Shown one piece after another: positions 7,319-9,715 of a DNA stretch of 9,715 nt. A program made the translations under genes and the position numbers. The stretch's first letter is position 1; each line of letters starts with the position of its first letter. The stretch lies in the NCBI GenBank assembly GCA_033721095.1, contig JAWWBG010000092.1, positions 1 through 9,715 on the forward strand. Direction: 5' to 3'. Source of the DNA: JAWWBG01 sp033721095 (GTDB taxonomy: Bacteria > Actinomycetota > Nitriliruptoria > Nitriliruptorales > Nitriliruptoraceae). Below the pieces are notes generated by a model. The model searched no databases. It worked only from the letters and a program-made list of their open reading frames with translations, and was not told the origin of the DNA.

Positions 7319-7336
7319 GGGCGGCTGATACCGCCC
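7319..7336. promoter_or_regulatory. Short hairpin GGGCGG-CTGATA-CCGCCC
   Basis: A perfect 6-bp GC stem with a 6-nt loop, about 60 bp upstream of the hendecad-repeat gene start. On the minus strand the loop reads TATCAG, faintly like a -10 box. It could be a leader hairpin or an operator; there is no U-tract for a terminator. Symmetry is seen; role unknown. Confidence 0.3.
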
Positions 7337-7432
7337 AATCCTGATCGGGGTGCTGCCACCACCATGGCCCACGTCAGCCGTCGGTTCGAGATCTGGTTCG
7401 AAGCGGCACCCCAGGCTGGCGGCGCGCGGGGC

Positions 7433-7438
7433 TACTGT
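7433..7438 (+). promoter_or_regulatory. Candidate -10 element TACTGT
   Basis: TACTGT fits the actinobacterial TANNNT pattern, 30 bp before the ATG of the 47-aa gene, leaving a short leader with AGGAG. No convincing -35 is seen. Confidence 0.35.
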
Positions 7439-7468
7439 GGCCGGTTCCTTCCCCGACAGGAGACACCG

Positions 7469-7612
7469 ATGGAGGACGACGAGAAGGGCGGCGGCTTCCT
7501 CCGGCTGTTGGCCGTCCTCATGGCCATCGGCGCCGCCGCAGCCGTCCTGCTCAAGAAGAAGCGCGACCAGGAACTGGACGAGGCCCTCTGGGAGGAGCCG
7601 CGAGCCATCTGA
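7469..7612 (+). CDS. Small single-pass membrane protein, DLW-39-like (47 aa)
   Basis: A tiny protein with an acidic/Gly N-terminus (MEDDEKGGG), one hydrophobic segment at about residues 10-27, a positively charged KKKR stop-transfer cluster at 28-31, and an acidic tail ending in EALWEEPRAI. This layout, with a short membrane segment followed by charged residues and an LW-containing tail, resembles the small actinobacterial DLW-39 family. That family has no firmly assigned function. The similarity is from memory and only moderate. The ATG at 7469 is chosen over an in-frame start at 7364 because AGGAG (7458-7462) stands 6 nt before it and the upstream extension is Arg-rich and featureless. It is convergent with the redoxin gene, 21 bp between stops, so it appears to be a single-gene unit. 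Confidence 0.7.
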   Translation: MEDDEKGGGFLRLLAVLMAIGAAAAVLLKKKRDQELDEALWEEPRAI

Positions 7613-7625
7613 GTCGGCTGCCGAC
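7613..7625. terminator. Small stem-loop between convergent stops
   Basis: GTCGG-CTG-CCGAC forms a 5-bp stem with a 3-nt loop directly after the stop of the 47-aa gene and 9 nt from the redoxin stop. It is short and has no T-tract. It is a weak candidate for a shared bidirectional terminator. Confidence 0.25.
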
Positions 7626-7633
7626 GAGCCCGG

Positions 7634-8185
7634 TCAGCTCCGGAACTTGATCGAGCACCCCATCGAGGGCCATTGGTCCGGCGCCGGGCGCTCACCGGCA
7701 AGCAACGCGTCGAGCGCGGCGCGAAGGTCGGACCCGTCGGGCGTTCCCATCCCGGGTCGTGTCTCGTCGAGGCGCCCGCGGTAGGCCAACCGACGGTCGC
7801 GGTCGTAGACGAAGAAGTCCGGCGTGCAGGCGGCCTTGTAGGCGCGCGCGACGTCCTGGGACTCATCGAACAGGTACGGGAACGGAAACCCGACGAGCTG
7901 CTTCTGCTGGGCGAGGCCCTCCGGGCTGTCCTCCGGGTACGCCTCGGGATCGTTCGAGGAGATGGCCACGAACGCAACGTTGCGCGGCTGGTAGTCACGG
8001 GCCAGGCGCGCCAGTTCCTGCTCGACGTGCTTCACGTAGGGGCAGTGACGGCAGATGAACATCACGACCAGCACGTCGGCGTCCGCGAAGCTTGTGAGGG
8101 AGACCGTTTCGTCGGTGTCGACCTCGGGCAGCGAGAAGTCGGGTGCGGCTGAGCCCAGATCGGTCATCGTCGACTGCACGGCCAT
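7634..8185 (-). CDS. Thioredoxin-fold redoxin of the PRX_like1 / AhpC-TSA type (183 aa)
   Basis: A thiol-dependent redox protein, predicted cytoplasmic because no signal peptide is seen. The N-terminus (APDFSLPEVD, about 14-23) is the usual AhpC/TSA opening. The active site is a CxxC, C45-R-H-C48, in the stretch FICRHCPYVKH. This is followed by the AISSND strand (74-79), YPEDSP (83-88) and ACTPDFF, with the cis-Pro at P122 and an extra Cys at 120. The C-terminal GCSIKF (C177) is characteristic of this subfamily as I remember it. Length is typical. The precise substrate is not known; peroxidase or disulfide-reductase activity is inferred from the CxxC. The ATG at 8185 has AGAGGA 7 nt upstream. 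Longer in-frame starts, back to 8449, would run antisense through the lipoprotein gene and are rejected. It is divergent from the lipoprotein gene. Confidence 0.92.
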   Translation of the reverse strand: MAVQSTMTDLGSAAPDFSLPEVDTDETVSLTSFADADVLVVMFICRHCPYVKHVEQELARLARDYQPRNVAFVAISSNDPEAYPEDSPEGLAQQKQLVGFPFPYLFDESQDVARAYKAACTPDFFVYDRDRRLAYRGRLDETRPGMGTPDGSDLRAALDALLAGERPAPDQWPSMGCSIKFRS

Positions 8186-8192
8186 GGCGAGT

Positions 8193-8198
8193 TCCTCT
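8193..8198 (-). promoter_or_regulatory. Ribosome binding site AGAGGA that sets the redoxin start
   Basis: AGAGGA on the minus strand lies 7 nt before the ATG at 8185. It rules in this start over in-frame codons farther upstream. Confidence 0.75.
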
Positions 8199-8213
8199 GG
8201 TCGATCGCGACCG

Positions 8214-8223
8214 AGGCTAGGGT
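8214..8223. promoter_or_regulatory. Overlapping divergent -10-like elements
   Basis: AGGCTAGGGT reads TAGGGT on the plus strand (8218-8223), toward the lipoprotein. It reads TAGCCT on the minus strand (8219-8214), toward the redoxin. Both fit TANNNT and share the central TA. Each lies about 30-35 bp from its start codon, a sensible distance for a short leader. No good -35 boxes are seen. Two small symmetric sequences flank it: GGTCG-N4-CGACC (8199-8212) and the palindrome CGACGCGTCG (8228-8237). Confidence 0.45.
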
Positions 8224-8227
8224 GACT

Positions 8228-8237
8228 CGACGCGTCG
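8228..8237. promoter_or_regulatory. Palindrome CGACGCGTCG, possible operator
   Basis: A perfect 10-bp palindrome 4 bp downstream of the plus-strand -10-like element, near the expected transcription start of the lipoprotein gene. Short CG-rich palindromes arise by chance in such DNA, so this is only a candidate site. Confidence 0.2.
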
Positions 8238-8255
8238 TTCCTCCCGCCAGCGGCG

Positions 8256-8705
8256 ATGTTGGACCCCAAAACGATGATCCGAGTCGCACCCCTGATTGCC
8301 GCGGCGCTCGTGGTGTCGGGATGTGGACTGTTCGGAGGCAACGTCTTCGACCTCGAGGTGGGCACCTGTTTCAACGACCCCGACGAGCCGCTCACGGCGA
8401 CCGAGGTTGACAACGTGCCGATCGTCGACTGCGACGAGCCGCACGACAACGAGGTCTACGCCGCGTTCGACATGGCTGACGGCGAGTTCCCCGGCGCGGC
8501 GGCTGCCGAGGAACAGGCATTCAACGACTGCCTGACCAGGTTCGAGTTCTTTGTCGGCGTCTCGTGGGACGCCAGCGAGCTCGACTTCGTCTACCTCTAC
8601 CCGACGGACGTCAGCTGGTCACAGGGCGATCGCGAGATCGTCTGCGCCGTCCATCGCGTCGACGGGGCCAGGACGACCGGCACGTTGGAGAACGCCCGGA
8701 TCTGA
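8256..8705 (+). CDS. Septum-formation-family (Septum_form-like) lipoprotein, 149 aa
   Basis: A predicted secreted lipoprotein. A hydrophobic signal at about residues 10-20 ends in the lipobox VSGC, with lipidation at C23. The mature part has four more cysteines (C38, C59, C92, C130), probably forming two extracytoplasmic disulfides. Landmarks match the actinobacterial Septum_form domain as I remember it: VGTCFND (35-41), DCDEPHDNEVYA (58-69), FEFFVGV (96-102), YLYPTDVSW (113-121) and GDREIVC (124-130). The name comes from a Mycobacterium septation phenotype; the molecular role is unclear. Two starts are possible: ATG 8256 (used here) or ATG 8274, which gives a shorter, more standard signal peptide (MIRVAPLIAA). 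Neither has a strong ribosome binding site. The gene ends in tandem in-frame stops TGATGA (8703-8708). Confidence 0.85.
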   Translation: MLDPKTMIRVAPLIAAALVVSGCGLFGGNVFDLEVGTCFNDPDEPLTATEVDNVPIVDCDEPHDNEVYAAFDMADGEFPGAAAAEEQAFNDCLTRFEFFVGVSWDASELDFVYLYPTDVSWSQGDREIVCAVHRVDGARTTGTLENARI

Positions 8706-8727
8706 TGAGGTGCGCGCCGTGTGACGA

Positions 8728-9715
8728 TCACCAGTGGACGCCGCGCAGCAGATAGGCGAACGCGAGGCCCTCGTTGGACGCCTTGCCCTCCTCGCCCTTG
8801 GGCTTGTCCTCACCCTTGGCGGCAGCCGAGTCCGGGAACAGCTTGTAGGCGCTGTGCAGGACCTGGTCGACGACCTTCGGGGCGACCGCGTAGGCCACCT
8901 CGGCGAAGTTGCCCAGCCCCGTTCCCACCTTCTTGGGGCGATCGATCATGGCCGAGGTGATCATCTCGCCGGCCTCCTGTGGCGAGATCGTCGGGAAGTG
9001 GTCGTAGATCTTGGTCGGCGCGATCATGGCGGTGCGCACCAGCGGCATGTGGATCTCGGTGAGGTGGATGTTGTCGTCGATGACCTCCGAGGCGATCACG
9101 CGGCTGAACGCGTCGAGCGCCGCCTTCGAGGCCACGTAGGCAGAAAACCGCGGCACGTTCGTCTGCACGCCGATCGACGAGATGTTGATGATGTGGCCGC
9201 GCTTGCGCTCCATCATCGAGGGCAGCAATCCCAGGATGAGCTTGACGGCGCCGAAGTAGTTCAGCTGCATCGTGCGCTCGTAGTCGTGGAAACGATCGAC
9301 GCTCAGACGGACGGATCGCCGGATCGATCGCCCGGCGTTGTTGACGAGGACGTCGACGCCGCCATGCTCGGCCACGACCTCCTTGGCCATGCGGTCGATG
9401 TCGTCCATGTCCGACAGGTCGCACGGGTGGACGCTGGCGGTGCCGCCGGCCTCCTCGATCTCGGCCTGGACGGCCTCGAGCTTCTCGCGTGTTCGGGAGA
9501 CGAGGAGCACGTGGGCCCCGGCGGCGGCCGACTGGAGGGCCACCTCCTTGCCGATGCCGTCGGACGCCCCCGTGATGAGCACGAGCCGCTCGCCGATCGC
9601 GCCCGTGAGGGATCGGTCGCGGAACAGGTCGGGATCGAGATTGCGCTCCCAGTAGTCCCAGATGACCGTCCCGTAGTCGGTGATCCGGGGGCACTCGATG
9701 CCGGTCCCCTCGAGG
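8728..9715 (-). CDS. C-terminal SDR domain of a probable two-domain fatty-acyl-CoA-reductase-type oxidoreductase, 5' end beyond window
   Basis: A classical NAD(P)-dependent short-chain dehydrogenase, open to the right edge (window residue 1 is the codon at 9714). The glycine-rich motif TGASDGIG is at residues 48-55, NNAG at 125-128, the active-site Asn in QLNYFG at N152, Ser in NISSIG at 179-180, and Tyr-Lys in YVASK at Y193/K197. The catalytic tetrad is therefore complete. Upstream, in frame, is a linker with VIWDYWERNLDPDLFRDRSL (residues 17-36), as in proteins of about 650 aa that join an N-terminal extended SDR to a C-terminal SDR, the Acr1/AcrA1-like acyl-CoA reductases. The gene thus does not start at the in-frame GTG (9582), which falls inside the first strand. 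A Lys/Glu/Gly-rich spacer precedes the terminal LLRGVHW. Reduction of an acyl-CoA or aldehyde for lipid or wax synthesis is inferred, not shown. It is convergent with the lipoprotein gene (22-bp gap), with no clear terminator. Confidence 0.85.
   Translation of the reverse strand, partial: LEGTGIECPRITDYGTVIWDYWERNLDPDLFRDRSLTGAIGERLVLITGASDGIGKEVALQSAAAGAHVLLVSRTREKLEAVQAEIEEAGGTASVHPCDLSDMDDIDRMAKEVVAEHGGVDVLVNNAGRSIRRSVRLSVDRFHDYERTMQLNYFGAVKLILGLLPSMMERKRGHIINISSIGVQTNVPRFSAYVASKAALDAFSRVIASEVIDDNIHLTEIHMPLVRTAMIAPTKIYDHFPTISPQEAGEMITSAMIDRPKKVGTGLGNFAEVAYAVAPKVVDQVLHSAYKLFPDSAAAKGEDKPKGEEGKASNEGLAFAYLLRGVHW

Larger units (their letters stand above)
7261..7468. other. Divergent intergenic region
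   Basis: This 208-bp gap lies between the hendecad-repeat gene (minus) and the small membrane protein gene (plus). It holds both ribosome binding sites, a small GGGCGG/CCGCCC hairpin (7319-7336) and a -10-like TACTGT (7433-7438, plus strand). A direct repeat GGTTCGA also occurs at 7383-7389 and 7395-7401. No convincing -35 elements or further coding capacity are seen. Confidence 0.5.

Noticed and set aside
7261..7365. N-terminal extension of the hendecad protein to an in-frame start at 7365
   Set aside because: The extra 35 residues are Pro/Arg-rich, and AGAGAGGA plus a signal peptide mark the ATG at 7260.
7383..7401. GGTTCGA twice, 12 bp apart, resembling a tRNA T-arm
   Set aside because: No cloverleaf, acceptor stem or anticodon arm can be built around either copy. 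At most it is a weak direct repeat in the divergent region.
8186..8449. N-terminal extension of the redoxin to 8449
   Set aside because: It would run antisense through the lipoprotein coding sequence; AGAGGA precedes ATG 8185, and the family begins close to there.
8706..8727. Possible terminator between the convergent lipoprotein and SDR genes (GTGA-CGA-TCAC)
   Set aside because: Only a 4-bp stem that overlaps the SDR stop codon; too weak to call.

Overview
The window is GC-rich, densely coding DNA with the strong third-position GC bias of a high-GC actinobacterium. Three things point there: a Septum_form-type lipoprotein, a tiny DLW-39-like membrane protein, and two very large cyclase/STAND-ATPase/TPR proteins in tandem. 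A relative of Acidimicrobiia is plausible, but this rests on gene content alone and no marker gene is present. I see no tRNA, rRNA, CRISPR array, insertion sequence or phage gene.

Layout. Positions 1-6507 (minus strand) hold two giant multidomain signalling genes. The upstream one (6507 to 2911, 1198 aa) has a double zinc ribbon, a class III nucleotide cyclase domain, a STAND/AAA ATPase and a long TPR-like tail. The next (TTG start at 2907, running off the left edge) has a cyclase domain, an NB-ARC-like ATPase and TPR-like repeats. They lie in the same reading frame, separated by one TGA and one GCC codon. The long open frames on the plus strand across this region are GC-bias shadows.

Positions 6607-7260 (minus strand) encode an exported, acidic, Ala/Val/Thr-rich protein. 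It contains about twelve tandem 11-residue repeats bracketed by two pairs of cysteines. I recognise no family for it, and it is the most unusual gene here. A GC hairpin lies between it and the cyclase genes. A 208-bp divergent region separates it from a 47-aa single-pass membrane protein on the plus strand (7469-7612).

Positions 7634-8185 (minus strand) encode a thioredoxin-fold PRX_like1-type redoxin. It is divergently arranged, across 70 bp carrying back-to-back -10-like elements, with a septum-formation-type lipoprotein (8256-8705, plus strand). Converging on that is the C-terminal half of a probable two-domain SDR oxidoreductase of the fatty-acyl-CoA-reductase type (8728 to the right edge, minus strand).

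How the genes work together. Only the two cyclase/STAND genes look like an obligate pair, probably one signalling operon. The remaining genes look like separate housekeeping or envelope units: thiol redox, cell envelope and lipid metabolism. Both edge genes are truncated by the window.
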